The notes: generated by a model not told the origin, from the letters alone. A stretch of 38,064 nt of DNA from Clostridium sp. (GCF_017888565.1 NZ_JAGHFX010000091.1:1-38064), one strand, 5' to 3'. Counted from the first letter of the stretch, positions 23,103 to 31,424 are shown. Numbers and translations: made by a program.

Positions 23103-23810
23103 ATGAAATTTAAAAAATTAATAATAGCTTTTTTTATATTAATAGGAGTTTTATCAGTAATATTTGTAGGAAAAGATTTAATTCATGATATAAAAAATAA
23201 ACAAGAATATTCAAATAATCTTGAAGAAAAGCCTAATGAAAATTCTAATAATTCTAATGAAGAAAGTGAGAGCATTTATGACTTAGATAAAGAACTAGAT
23301 AAGTCAGATAAGGAAAATAATTTTATGGAAGAAGATATTGTTGTAGAAAAAGGATTTAAAAGCACAATATCAAATGGAAGTTCAGATGAAGAAATTAAAA
23401 AGAATAATAACCTTCTTAATGAAAGCAAATTTTCCTTAAAGGAAAGAATTAAAGCAAAAAATGTAGCTGAAAATTTTGTACAAGCCATAGAAAGTTTTGA
23501 CATAGAGAAGCCAAAAGAAACAGTAGAATTAGCAGTTAAATATGTTGCAGATGAATTAAAACCAGAGGTAGAAGCGTTATATATGTATCTTGGTAAAAAT
23601 CAAGATATTAAGAAAAAAGTAATTGAAGAAGTACAGTCATATGAGAAAGAAAATGAATATGAGAATGATTATATTTTATTTGATGTTTATGTTAAATGGA
23701 ATGTAGTTGACCAATACGATCAAGTAGCAAATTCAGGAAGAAGTTCATATGAAGTTAAACTATTAAAGATCAATGATAAGTATAAAGTAGTTAGTTACAG
23801 AGTTATATAA
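23103..23810 (+). CDS. VirB8-like bitopic T4SS protein
   Basis: This protein has 235 residues from ATG 23103, one base after the VirB4 stop, with GGTGGTG inside the end of virB4. There is one N-terminal membrane helix (about 4-23) and an acidic, low-complexity linker (about 30-95). The C-terminal domain (about 110-235) has the feel of an NTF2-like fold: a helix with KAKNVAENFVQAIESF, then strands LFDVYVKWNVV and SYEVKLLKINDKYKVVSYRV. VirB8/TcpC-type scaffold proteins have just this arrangement. The assignment is inferred from layout and gene order. Confidence 0.6.
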   Translation: MKFKKLIIAFFILIGVLSVIFVGKDLIHDIKNKQEYSNNLEEKPNENSNNSNEESESIYDLDKELDKSDKENNFMEEDIVVEKGFKSTISNGSSDEEIKKNNNLLNESKFSLKERIKAKNVAENFVQAIESFDIEKPKETVELAVKYVADELKPEVEALYMYLGKNQDIKKKVIEEVQSYEKENEYENDYILFDVYVKWNVVDQYDQVANSGRSSYEVKLLKINDKYKVVSYRVI

Positions 23811-23841
23811 AAGTCAAAATATAAAAAAGTTGGTGGTGCTA

Positions 23842-25002
23842 TTGGAAAAAGAAAAGCAGTTAATAAAAAAAGTAAGTAAGCTTCTAGTATCAAGTGTAGG
23901 AGTAATAACAATTAGCTTTTTAATATTAGTAAGTTCTGTAACTATGTATCTTTTTAAGGCACAAGAATTTCAAACTGACGGTGGTGGAGGACTTATTACT
24001 GATATTGGAGCATTAGGAGTACCTAAAGATTTTGTACCATATTTTAATGAAGCAGCTAGTATATTTAATGTTCCTAATTGGGTATTAGCAGCAGTTGCAA
24101 AACAAGAAAGTAATTTTAATCCTAATGCTTCATACGGTGGAGCGTATGGGATGATGCAAATTCAAAAATATGATATAGCAACGGGTAAAGACTTATGGAA
24201 ATATTTAATTGATATGGGCTTAGGAGATGCTTATAGAAAAGGTGGTTATAACTTTTCAACATCTGAAGATATGTGGAATATATATCTAAATGATCCTAAA
24301 GCTCAAATATTTGCCGGTGCATATGAGATGAGATATTACACCAATTATGTTCTGTATATGCAAAATAAAGTAGAGAGATTAGATTACAATAATAATGAAA
24401 ATATGAAGCTAGTTGGTTGGGATAGAAGCGAAAATGATAAAGATTTTAAAGATACATTAAGGAGAGTTTTTGCTTGTTATAATGGTGGTCCTGGGTATGG
24501 AATGAGTGTAGATTTAGATAAAGCTCAACATGATTATCCTAATAAAGTATTTAAGTATGCTATGGAATTTCGTAGTGTTGGATTATTAGGAAGTAGTAAT
24601 GAAATAATAGAAAAATCAATTGAAGCTGGAATGAAGTGGGTAGGAAAATCACCTTATGTATGGGGTGGAGGAAGAACGGAAGAAGATGTTTTGGCTGGTC
24701 GTTTTGATTGTTCTTCTTTTGTTCATTATATGTATGCAAGTTCAGGAGTTCAGCTTGGAGATAGAGCAAGTGTAGTAACATTTTCACTTGTTAATATGGG
24801 TAAGGAAATAAATCCAAAGGATATGAAAAGAGGAGATTTATTATTTTTTGATACCTATACAATTAATGGTCATGTTGCTGTTTATTTAGGTGGTGGAAAG
24901 TTTATACATGATGGTCCTACTAGGGGAGTAGAAATAGCAGATTTAAATAATCCATATTGGACAGAAACATTTAATGGACGAGTTAGAAGGGTTGTTGAAT
25001 AG
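23842..25002 (+). CDS. Bifunctional cell-wall hydrolase: lytic transglycosylase plus NlpC/P60 endopeptidase (VirB1-like)
   Basis: This protein has 386 residues from TTG 23842, five bases after GGTGG. A membrane helix (about 15-38) is followed by a soluble lytic transglycosylase domain (about 60-235) with catalytic Glu89 in AVAKQESNFNP and the typical GAYGMMQI and ACYNGGPG motifs. An NlpC/P60 domain (about 255-385) has Cys290 (RFDCSSFVHYMY) and His344 (NGHVAVYLG). The enzyme cuts both glycan strands and stem peptides to make room for the secretion channel. Such two-domain hydrolases are conserved members of Gram-positive conjugation operons. Confidence 0.93.
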   Translation: MEKEKQLIKKVSKLLVSSVGVITISFLILVSSVTMYLFKAQEFQTDGGGGLITDIGALGVPKDFVPYFNEAASIFNVPNWVLAAVAKQESNFNPNASYGGAYGMMQIQKYDIATGKDLWKYLIDMGLGDAYRKGGYNFSTSEDMWNIYLNDPKAQIFAGAYEMRYYTNYVLYMQNKVERLDYNNNENMKLVGWDRSENDKDFKDTLRRVFACYNGGPGYGMSVDLDKAQHDYPNKVFKYAMEFRSVGLLGSSNEIIEKSIEAGMKWVGKSPYVWGGGRTEEDVLAGRFDCSSFVHYMYASSGVQLGDRASVVTFSLVNMGKEINPKDMKRGDLLFFDTYTINGHVAVYLGGGKFIHDGPTRGVEIADLNNPYWTETFNGRVRRVVE

Positions 25003-25029
25003 GTTAATAAAGTAAAGAAGGTGGGAAGT

Positions 25030-25860
25030 TTGAATAAAGAAAATATACAAGCTAAGGTAGATGAGATAAAGAAAAAATTTGATAAGAATAAATCAATACG
25101 ATATTATTTTTTAGCTTCAATTTGCGTAATTGGAGTTTTATTTTTTCTATCATCAAACATTCTTTTTAATAAAGAAATGAGTTTAATGAGTACAGAAATT
25201 AATAAAGAAATACCATTAAATAGTGTAGTAGTTACATTAAAGGATAGACAATATAACAATGAAAATGGATTAGTTCAATTTACCATTAAGGTTAAAAATC
25301 AAAGTTTAAATGAAAAAGTAAATTTAGATTTTGAAGTAAGGGAAAAGACAAATCCAACTCAAATTATACCTAGTAAAGTAACAAAAATAACTAATAGTGA
25401 TTATATAATAACTACAAAGGTAGCGAGGAAATGGGAAGCTCTTTCATTAACTGTATTAGATAAAAATACTGATGGAGAGAGTAAAGGAAGTGTTAAATTA
25501 TATTCTGATGTAAGAGATATAAATATTAATACTGACTTAAAAGAGAAAGGAATAAATGAATATACAGTCGAGGTTATTGAAAATGAAATTAAAGATATTC
25601 AAAAAGAAATAGAAGAAATAAATACAGTAATTTCAGATAAAAATTCTAAAATAAATTTATTCAAAGAAAATATAACTACACTAGAAAATGACAAAGAATA
25701 TCAAACTGAAAGTGAACTTGAAGCAACAGAAAATACAATAAAATCTAATCAATCAAGTATTGTTCAGCTAGAAAGTGAAATAAAAATTGAAAGTGAAAAA
25801 TGCAAAGAGTATGAAGAGAAAATCAAAAAGTTAGAAGAAAAAATGAAAAATTATCAATAA
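25030..25860 (+). CDS. Membrane-anchored T4SS-operon protein with Ig-like domain and coiled coil
   Basis: This protein has 276 residues from TTG 25030, four bases after AAGGTGGG. A basic start precedes one membrane helix (about 20-42). A beta-rich domain follows (about 55-165), with SVVVTLKDRQYNNENGLVQF and VNLDFEVREKTNP. The C-terminus is a long coiled coil (about 175-276), rich in Glu, Lys, Ile and Leu. It is the last gene before the candidate oriT. I do not recognise the family. A structural link between membrane and wall, or a spacer for the hydrolase, is plausible. Confidence 0.6.
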   Translation: MNKENIQAKVDEIKKKFDKNKSIRYYFLASICVIGVLFFLSSNILFNKEMSLMSTEINKEIPLNSVVVTLKDRQYNNENGLVQFTIKVKNQSLNEKVNLDFEVREKTNPTQIIPSKVTKITNSDYIITTKVARKWEALSLTVLDKNTDGESKGSVKLYSDVRDININTDLKEKGINEYTVEVIENEIKDIQKEIEEINTVISDKNSKINLFKENITTLENDKEYQTESELEATENTIKSNQSSIVQLESEIKIESEKCKEYEEKIKKLEEKMKNYQ

Positions 25861-25866
25861 ATTATA

Positions 25867-25932
25867 TACGGCAAAGTGGTGGTTTTTGTACGGTTTAGGT
25901 ACGGTTTTAGTACGGCAACTTGACGGTTTTGG
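25867..25932 (+). repeat. Six tandem 11-bp repeats, consensus TACGGTTTTRG
   Basis: Units start at 25867, 25878, 25889, 25900, 25911 and 25922 with no gaps: TACGGCAAAGT, GGTGGTTTTTG, TACGGTTTAGG, TACGGTTTTAG, TACGGCAACTT and GACGGTTTTGG. The five bases TACGG (or a close variant) return every 11 bp, one helical turn, so bound proteins would line up on one face. Units 1 and 5 share TACGGCAA. Likely ligands are the two RHH proteins encoded immediately downstream. Confidence 0.85.
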
Positions 25933-25956
25933 AAGTTTTTTTGTCCCCAAGGAAAC

Positions 25957-25992
25957 ACTAGGCTTTGCCTAGTCCCCCAATTTTTTTGGGGG
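25957..25992. repeat. Two abutting hairpins in the candidate oriT
   Basis: ACTAGGC/GCCTAGT with a TTT loop is followed directly by CCCCCAA/TTGGGGG with a five-T loop. G/C-rich stems like these stand out in this AT-rich DNA. They may be recognised by the relaxase on double- or single-stranded DNA. Confidence 0.7.
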
Positions 25993-26150
25993 CAGTCTCC
26001 CCTTATGCTCTTATTAAATATCTTCATATGTGGTTTCCAACTAAAGATATTTAATATTTCATTATTGGTAAGTTTGATTAAACTTTTTAAAGTTTATAGG
26101 TGAGCGTAGCGAGGACAAAGTCCTTAATAATTTTATAAGGAGATAAAAAC

Positions 26151-26360
26151 ATGGCAAATAGAGAAAGAAAAATTTATATGCTTAGTAAAAAGAATGTTGA
26201 TTATATTGAGGAAGTTAAAGAGAAAAGAGATTTGAAATATAATAGTGAAGCATTAGATTTAATTATAAAAGAACATAGAAGAAACTCTGATATGCAATTA
26301 GAAAATATAATTAATTTAATTACAGAAAATGTATTAGAAAGATTGAAAGATGAATTATAA
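26151..26360 (+). CDS. Relaxosome accessory RHH-like protein, copy 1
   Basis: This protein has 69 residues from an ATG after ATAAGGAGA. RERKIYMLSKKNVDYIEEVK gives a basic strand and first helix; YNSEALDLIIKEH is the second helix. This is a MobC/RHH-like layout, with a short C-terminal helix. It is closely related to the next protein over its whole length (shared VDYIEEVKEK-type and LKYNSEAL segments), so the pair came from a tandem duplication. Position between oriT repeats and relaxase points to oriT binding. Confidence 0.7.
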   Translation: MANRERKIYMLSKKNVDYIEEVKEKRDLKYNSEALDLIIKEHRRNSDMQLENIINLITENVLERLKDEL

Positions 26361-26377
26361 TAGGGAGGTGTTTCTGT

Positions 26378-26785
26378 ATGAGAAGATCACGAAAAGAATA
26401 TAGATTAGATGAAAAATATATTGAGTATATAGAAGAAGTTAAAGAAAAGAATCATTTAAAATATAATAGTGAAGCTTTAGAATTAATTATAAGAGAACAT
26501 AGAAATAATTCAGATATAACTACAGAAGTTATGATTAATTTGATTGGAGAAAAGCTTTCAGAGAAATTAAAGGCTGAATTATTAGGAATTAAAAAAGCTA
26601 GTAATGAATCTGATAAAAATACTCAAATTATAATCGAACTACTTAATGGTTTATTTGTGAAGTCAGGATATAAACTTTTAGCAACTACTGGTGATATTAA
26701 ATGTAAAGCGATAGATAATGCAACAGAGTTTGTAGAGAAAAGAATTGCAAGTAAAAGAGTTGCTAAATTAGATAGAACATATTAA
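26378..26785 (+). CDS. Relaxosome accessory RHH-like protein, copy 2, with C-terminal extension
   Basis: This protein has 135 residues from an ATG after TAGGGAGGTG. Residues 1-68 repeat the preceding protein (SRKEYRLDEKYIEYIEEVKE, then LKYNSEALELIIREH). A further 65 residues follow, predicted helical and basic at the end (EKRIASKRVAKLDRTY). The extension may contact the relaxase or VirD4, while the shared half would bind DNA. A short and a long copy side by side could form mixed dimers on the 11-bp repeats. Confidence 0.7.
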   Translation: MRRSRKEYRLDEKYIEYIEEVKEKNHLKYNSEALELIIREHRNNSDITTEVMINLIGEKLSEKLKAELLGIKKASNESDKNTQIIIELLNGLFVKSGYKLLATTGDIKCKAIDNATEFVEKRIASKRVAKLDRTY

Positions 26786-26796
26786 AGGATAACATT

Positions 26797-27909
26797 ATGG
26801 TAGGTATAGTTCATAAGGTTAGATGGATTCAAAGTAATAGTAAAAAGTTCTCTAAATATATAGATTATATAGATAGAGAAGAAGCAGTAAGAAATTATAA
26901 GTTTGAAGATTTTTCACTCTATAATGACTATATGGATAATCCAAGTAAGTCGGGAAATTTATTTACAGCTGATAAAGATTTCTTAAATGAATATGAAAGA
27001 AAAGCTTTGAAAAATTATTTTTCTATTGCACAAGAGAACGAGAGTTTAATGTGGCAAGATGTATTTAGTTTTGATAATGAATGGCTTGAAAAAGAAGGGT
27101 TATATGATAAAAAAACTGGCGTTTTAAATGAGAAAAAAATAATTGAGGCAATTAGAAGCTCAATGAATGAATTGATTAAAAAAGAAGGGTTTGACAATTT
27201 ACTTTGGAGTGGATCACTTCATTACAATACAGATAATATCCATGTTCATGTTGCAAGTGTAGAAGTAAATCCTAGTAGGGAAAGAGGAAAGAGAAAGCCT
27301 AAAACATTAATCAATATGAAAAGTAAATTTGCTAATAATCTTATAGATAGAAGTAGAGAGCAAAAAGAAATAAATGATATAATAAGAAAAAATATTATTG
27401 ATAGTAAAAAAGATTTTTCATTTCATAAGGATATGGAAATGAAAAGAATGGTTTTAGAAATAATAAAAAAATTACCTGAAGATAAAAGACAATGGCACTA
27501 TAATTATAATTCATTAAGTGAAGTTAGACCTTTATTAGATGAATTAACAAAATATTATGTTGATAATTATAAGAAAGAAGAATTTAAAAAGCTAGAAGAT
27601 TTACTTGATAAAGAGACAGAATATTTAAAAGAATTGTATGGAGAAGGTGAAACCTTTAGATATAAAGATTATAAGAAAAATAAAATTGATGAACTTTATA
27701 CTAGAATGGGGAATACACTTCTTAAAGAAATAAAGGAGGTGGTAAAAAATAATAATGAAAGTTTATTATATTCATACAAAAGTAAAACAGTAATATTAAC
27801 AAAGAGGGATATTAACAAATTAAAAAAGGTATTTGATAAAGATTTTGAACAAGTTAAAAATCAAATGGCTTATGAGAGATTACAAAGAGAAATTGAAAAT
27901 GAAAGGTAG
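26797..27909 (+). CDS. MOBP2-type relaxase
   Basis: This 370-residue enzyme nicks one oriT strand, stays covalently bound to it and guides it through the channel. The relaxase domain fills about residues 1-200. FSKYIDYIDREEA near the start offers the catalytic tyrosine (Y21 or Y24). SLYNDYMDNP and LMWQDVFSFD are familiar MobP2 landmarks, and SLHYNTDNIHVHVASVEVNP holds the metal-binding histidines H142, H149 and H151. The remaining 170 residues are charged and helical. It ends there without a primase or helicase domain, so the separate primase at 31.8 kb may supply priming. AAAGG lies upstream of the ATG. Confidence 0.88.
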   Translation: MVGIVHKVRWIQSNSKKFSKYIDYIDREEAVRNYKFEDFSLYNDYMDNPSKSGNLFTADKDFLNEYERKALKNYFSIAQENESLMWQDVFSFDNEWLEKEGLYDKKTGVLNEKKIIEAIRSSMNELIKKEGFDNLLWSGSLHYNTDNIHVHVASVEVNPSRERGKRKPKTLINMKSKFANNLIDRSREQKEINDIIRKNIIDSKKDFSFHKDMEMKRMVLEIIKKLPEDKRQWHYNYNSLSEVRPLLDELTKYYVDNYKKEEFKKLEDLLDKETEYLKELYGEGETFRYKDYKKNKIDELYTRMGNTLLKEIKEVVKNNNESLLYSYKSKTVILTKRDINKLKKVFDKDFEQVKNQMAYERLQREIENER

Positions 27910-27915
27910 AGATTT

Positions 27916-28125
27916 ATGTTTAGTAATTTAGGAATAGTTAGAGAAGCAATAAGTGATACTGAATTAAAAGTATTGAGTATTGGTGAAGGAAAAGAAATTA
28001 TAGTACAAGCTTCAAAAGATTATGTATCATCAATTAAGGCTGAATTAAATGATGAAGATGGAGAAACAGTTGTAGTTGAATATGATTTAAAAACTAAAAT
28101 TGTAAATGAAAATATTGTTGATTAG
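27916..28125 (+). CDS. Small beta-rich protein after the relaxase, hypothetical
   Basis: This protein has 69 residues, six bases after the relaxase stop. Alternating strands (LGIVREAISDTELKVLSIG, then KEIIVQASKDYV and ETVVVEYDLKTKIV) suggest a small beta barrel, perhaps OB- or SH3-like. No membrane segment. It closes the mobilisation operon, directly before a terminator. A nucleic-acid-binding role beside the relaxase is possible but unproven. Confidence 0.55.
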   Translation: MFSNLGIVREAISDTELKVLSIGEGKEIIVQASKDYVSSIKAELNDEDGETVVVEYDLKTKIVNENIVD

Positions 28126-28150
28126 CACCAGGTATTTTACCTGGTGTTTT
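28126..28150 (+). terminator. Terminator of the mobilisation operon
   Basis: CACCAGGTA and TACCTGGTG form a perfect nine-bp stem with a three-base loop followed by TTTT. It starts at the base after the stop codon. Confidence 0.85.
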
Positions 28151-28184
28151 ATTATTAAGTTTTTTAAGGAAGGTGAAAGGAAAA

Positions 28185-30233
28185 ATGAAAAAAACATATA
28201 ATAAAAAATCAAAAGAAGATAAGGAAAGAGAAGTTAATGAGCTTTTAGAAAAAGCTAATGAAGGAATAGAAAAGTGCTTTACAAGTCCAGAGCAGTTCAA
28301 AGAACTTATTAATTATATGAGTAAATTTTATAACTATTCATTTAGAAATACTTTTCTAATTCAAGAACAATTTAAAGGAGCTTTAGCTGTTGGTTCATAT
28401 GCTTTTTGGAAGGAAAAAGGATTTACAGTTAATAAAGGTGAAAAAGGAATTAAAATACTAGTTCCAAATAGATTAAGTGAGTATTTTATTAATTCAAAAG
28501 GTGAGGAAGTTAAATTAAGCAAAGCAACTCCTGAAGAAAAAAGATTAATAGAGCAAGGAGAAATAGAAGTAAGAAAAGGTAAGTTAATATTTAATCAAGG
28601 ATATGTTTTTGAAGTTTCTCAAACTAATGCTAAAGCAGAAGATTTACCTAAGATATTTCCTGGTAGATGGCTTGATGGAGAAGTTCAAAATTATGATTTG
28701 ATGTATAAAGCTATGGAAAATATAGCAAAGAAAATAGGAGTTAGAATTATAGAGCCTAAAGGAGAATTAGGAGCAGTAAAAGGAGTTAGTTATCCATTAA
28801 CAAAAGAAGTCGCTTTAAATCCTAGGAATACTCAATTACAAAATGTCAAAACTTTAATACATGAGTTGGCTCATGCGAAACTACATACAATGGAAACAAT
28901 AGATAAATACACTATAAATAAAAAAGAGTTCCAAGCAGAAATGTCTGCATATGTAGTATGTAGTTATTTTGGATTAGACACTTCAGAGTATTCATTTATA
29001 TATATAAGTTCTTGGACTGAAGCTGTTGAATTAAAAGATAAGGAAAAGCTAATAAATGAAGTTAGAGAAACAGTTAAAGAGTATATTGAAGTTATAGAAA
29101 AAACTCTAATAAATGATAAAGAATTCTCTTTATCATTAGAGAAAGAGAATAGTTTAGAGAAAAAAGAAGAGAGAGAATATGATAAAAAATTATATGAGAT
29201 AAAGGAGCAAGAAGTTATGAGAGATTTTGATTATAAATACTATTATGATTCTGATAAATTAAAAGAAGAATTTATTAAAGAATTGAAAAATCACAATATG
29301 GATGAATATGGATTGAGAGAATTTTTTGATTACACTTTTGATGTAGAAAAAATTAATAAGGAAATTAACAGAGAAATGCTTCAAAGTGGAACATTTGAAA
29401 GGGTAATAAACAATATGGCATCAACCTATAGATATGCTGATTATAGTTCAGAGATTGATGGAACAATAACATATTCAGAGAGTGTTTTAAGATTTAAAGA
29501 TATAGTAAAAGATAGCATCATAAAATTAGCTGAAAGTGAAAATATAAGTTATTCAGATTTAGTGAATAATAAAGAGTTAAATGATTTAATAAAAAGTGAT
29601 GATTGGAAATTAACAGAAAAAGGTTTAAATAATGATAAATTTGAATTGATGAAAAATGCAATAGAAGAATTAATGAAAAAGAATTATGGAGATTTCATTA
29701 AATCTATTATATCCATTGAAACTGGAATAGAAGATATAAATTTATTGGATAATATTTATGAGAAATATATGGATAATGATTTTAAACTTATAAATGATAA
29801 GTTTGAAGAATTACAAGATGATTTAGGAAAGGATAGGAGAGAAATGATTTCAGCTGATAAAGAAAAAGAAATTAGAAAGAAAATAAGAGAGCATGAAGAA
29901 TGGATAAATAGCAAAGGAACTAGAGGAAAGCAGCTTAATTTAGAAAACGAAAATTTAAGTGGAATGATGCTATTAAATGTTGATTTAAGAAATGCAAATT
30001 TAAAAAATGCTGATATAACACAATGTGTTATATTTGCAGATTTAAGGGGAGCAAACTTAGAAGGGGCTAAGATAGATAATACAAAATGGACAGGTTCAAA
30101 TATAGGTAAAATTACTATTGAAGCTAATAAATTAAATTTAATAGAATATCAGCTAGAGCAAGAAGGATGTAAGCATACAGAAGCTAGAAGAAGCCTTAAA
30201 ACTAATAGAAAAGATGTAGAGCTTGAAAGATAG
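28185..30233 (+). CDS. ArdC-like antirestriction protein with HELAH metallopeptidase domain and pentapeptide-repeat tail
   Basis: This protein has 682 residues from ATG 28185; the in-frame GTG at 28173 lies inside the Shine-Dalgarno. Residues about 10-130 match the ArdC N-terminal ssDNA-binding domain (YSFRNTFLIQEQF, GSYAFWKEKGFTV, KGEKGIKILVP). An ImmA/IrrE-type zinc peptidase domain follows with HELAH (226-230) and a downstream EFQAEMSAYVV ligand helix. A long charged helical region fills about 310-570. At about 583-640 there are tandem pentapeptide repeats (VDLRNANLKNADI, FADLRGANLEGAKI), which fold as a right-handed beta helix that can mimic DNA. ArdC proteins protect incoming single-stranded DNA from restriction. 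The pentapeptide tail is unusual in this family as I know it. Early-entry expression in the recipient is expected from its place beyond oriT. Confidence 0.8.
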   Translation: MKKTYNKKSKEDKEREVNELLEKANEGIEKCFTSPEQFKELINYMSKFYNYSFRNTFLIQEQFKGALAVGSYAFWKEKGFTVNKGEKGIKILVPNRLSEYFINSKGEEVKLSKATPEEKRLIEQGEIEVRKGKLIFNQGYVFEVSQTNAKAEDLPKIFPGRWLDGEVQNYDLMYKAMENIAKKIGVRIIEPKGELGAVKGVSYPLTKEVALNPRNTQLQNVKTLIHELAHAKLHTMETIDKYTINKKEFQAEMSAYVVCSYFGLDTSEYSFIYISSWTEAVELKDKEKLINEVRETVKEYIEVIEKTLINDKEFSLSLEKENSLEKKEEREYDKKLYEIKEQEVMRDFDYKYYYDSDKLKEEFIKELKNHNMDEYGLREFFDYTFDVEKINKEINREMLQSGTFERVINNMASTYRYADYSSEIDGTITYSESVLRFKDIVKDSIIKLAESENISYSDLVNNKELNDLIKSDDWKLTEKGLNNDKFELMKNAIEELMKKNYGDFIKSIISIETGIEDINLLDNIYEKYMDNDFKLINDKFEELQDDLGKDRREMISADKEKEIRKKIREHEEWINSKGTRGKQLNLENENLSGMMLLNVDLRNANLKNADITQCVIFADLRGANLEGAKIDNTKWTGSNIGKITIEANKLNLIEYQLEQEGCKHTEARRSLKTNRKDVELER

Positions 30234-30248
30234 CATATAGAGGTAACT

Positions 30249-30755
30249 ATGGAACATATTAAGGATTTATTGAATTTCAAAGAAAATAAGAAGTATAAAA
30301 TAATTATTGTAATTTTACTTATAATCATTATTTTTATGCAAACTGGCTTATCTATGACAAAGAAAAAAATCAGAATTTTAACTGAAAATACAAATAAATT
30401 AAATGAACAAATAAGGGAGAATGAAATATCAAGTAGTTATAATGAAGCTAATAGTATAGATGATTTAATAACTGATGAAGATCCTAAAAAAGATACTGAT
30501 AATTATGAAGTTAAAAAGAATGATTTAATAAATAGGTTTAAAGAAATTGGAGCGTTAGAAAATAAAACTTATAATACTAATATTAAGGATGGAAAAAAAT
30601 ATCTTGTTTTTGAAACTCTTAATTTAGAAATGACTGATAATCAAATTAAATCAACTTTTAAAAATATTATTAGTGATGAATTTGGAATAGAAATTACAGA
30701 AAGTAAGTTAGCTGAAAATAAGTTTTTTAAAATCTACCTAATTGAAGAAAATTAA
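30249..30755 (+). CDS. Bitopic membrane protein, hypothetical
   Basis: This protein has 168 residues, starting 15 bases after the ArdC-like gene with an AGAGGTAACT ribosome site. One membrane helix (about 18-37) is followed by a coiled-coil segment (KKIRILTENTNKLNEQIREN), an acidic linker and a small C-terminal domain (about 85-168) with KKYLVFETLNLEMTDNQIKS. The layout resembles sensor or scaffold proteins, but I recognise no family. It shares an operon with the antirestriction gene. Confidence 0.5.
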   Translation: MEHIKDLLNFKENKKYKIIIVILLIIIIFMQTGLSMTKKKIRILTENTNKLNEQIRENEISSSYNEANSIDDLITDEDPKKDTDNYEVKKNDLINRFKEIGALENKTYNTNIKDGKKYLVFETLNLEMTDNQIKSTFKNIISDEFGIEITESKLAENKFFKIYLIEEN

Positions 30756-30770
30756 AATTTGAGGTGATTT

Positions 30771-31151
30771 ATGAGTAAATTATCAAAAAATTTTAAGAAG
30801 GAAGAAGTTTTTTATCTTAGTAAAGAAGTTAAATATTTAATGGATCTATTAAACGGAACAACATTAATTTGTGAGGATAAATTTAAATTAAGACATATAG
30901 AGCAACAAATAATTAAAGTAGAAAACTTACTATATGAATTTGAACCTACAATATATGATGAATATTCACTAAAAACTAAATATGCCTATAATAAAATGAT
31001 AAAAGCTAAAAAGGAATATGAAAGAGTAGTCATAGAAAAATGTTTTAAAGAAACTATAGAAGAGTATAAAAAAAATTATGAAGATACATTAAATGAATAT
31101 AAAAAACTCAAAGAATACAGAGATAAATTAAAAGAAGTTTTAAGCAATTAA
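30771..31151 (+). CDS. Coiled-coil protein, hypothetical
   Basis: This 126-residue protein is almost entirely helical and charged. The final 70 residues are Lys/Glu/Tyr-rich with heptad spacing. There is no membrane segment and no cysteine cluster. It starts from an ATG after GAGGTGATTT and ends the operon, followed by the 31181 hairpin. No function can be assigned. Confidence 0.5.
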   Translation: MSKLSKNFKKEEVFYLSKEVKYLMDLLNGTTLICEDKFKLRHIEQQIIKVENLLYEFEPTIYDEYSLKTKYAYNKMIKAKKEYERVVIEKCFKETIEEYKKNYEDTLNEYKKLKEYRDKLKEVLSN

Positions 31152-31180
31152 TCAATACGAAAGGCTTCTATCTAAGTAAT

Positions 31181-31210
31181 ATAGGCTCATAAGAGCCTAT
31201 AAAATTTTTG
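31181..31210 (+). terminator. Terminator after the ArdC-like operon
   Basis: ATAGGCTC and GAGCCTAT form a perfect eight-bp stem with an ATAA loop, followed by AAAATTTTT. Confidence 0.7.
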
Positions 31211-31298
31211 GGGTTTATAGGGTGGAAATTTTTTGGCAATAACTGGTAATTGGTGGCGATATAATAATTTTTTTGATATGTTGATTTAGTAAAGTTAA

Positions 31299-31336
31299 AA
31301 CAAAAAAGCAGTAATAATAATTACTGCTTTTTTGTT
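31299..31336. terminator. Strong bidirectional terminator
   Basis: Arms of 17 bases (31299-31315 and 31320-31336) are perfect complements around AATA, with six A on the left and six T on the right. No gene lies immediately upstream on the plus strand, so it may end an unseen transcript or guard the structured region that follows. Confidence 0.85.
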
Positions 31337-31424
31337 CAAATTATATTGTTTTAATCCTTAAAATGTAATATAATTTAGAAAAAAGAAGAATTTCTTCTTC
31401 ATATTTTAATTCCGAACGATAAAC

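Larger units (their letters stand above)
25861..26150. other. Candidate origin of transfer (oriT)
   Basis: A 290-bp gene-free gap lies directly upstream of the RHH-RHH-relaxase cluster. From left to right it holds six 11-bp tandem repeats (25867-25932) and the reverse of the hairpin-family motif (GTCCCCAAGGAAACAC, 25943-25958). Two adjacent hairpins follow, ACTAGGC-TTT-GCCTAGT (25957-25973) and CCCCCAA-TTTTT-TTGGGGG (25974-25992). Next come CAGTCTCCCCTTATGCTC, then TGAGCGTAGCGAGG and GGACAAAGTCC near 26101-26123. oriT sites usually combine direct repeats for accessory proteins, an inverted repeat and a nic site next to it. All but nic can be seen here. The nic position is not determined. Confidence 0.65.
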
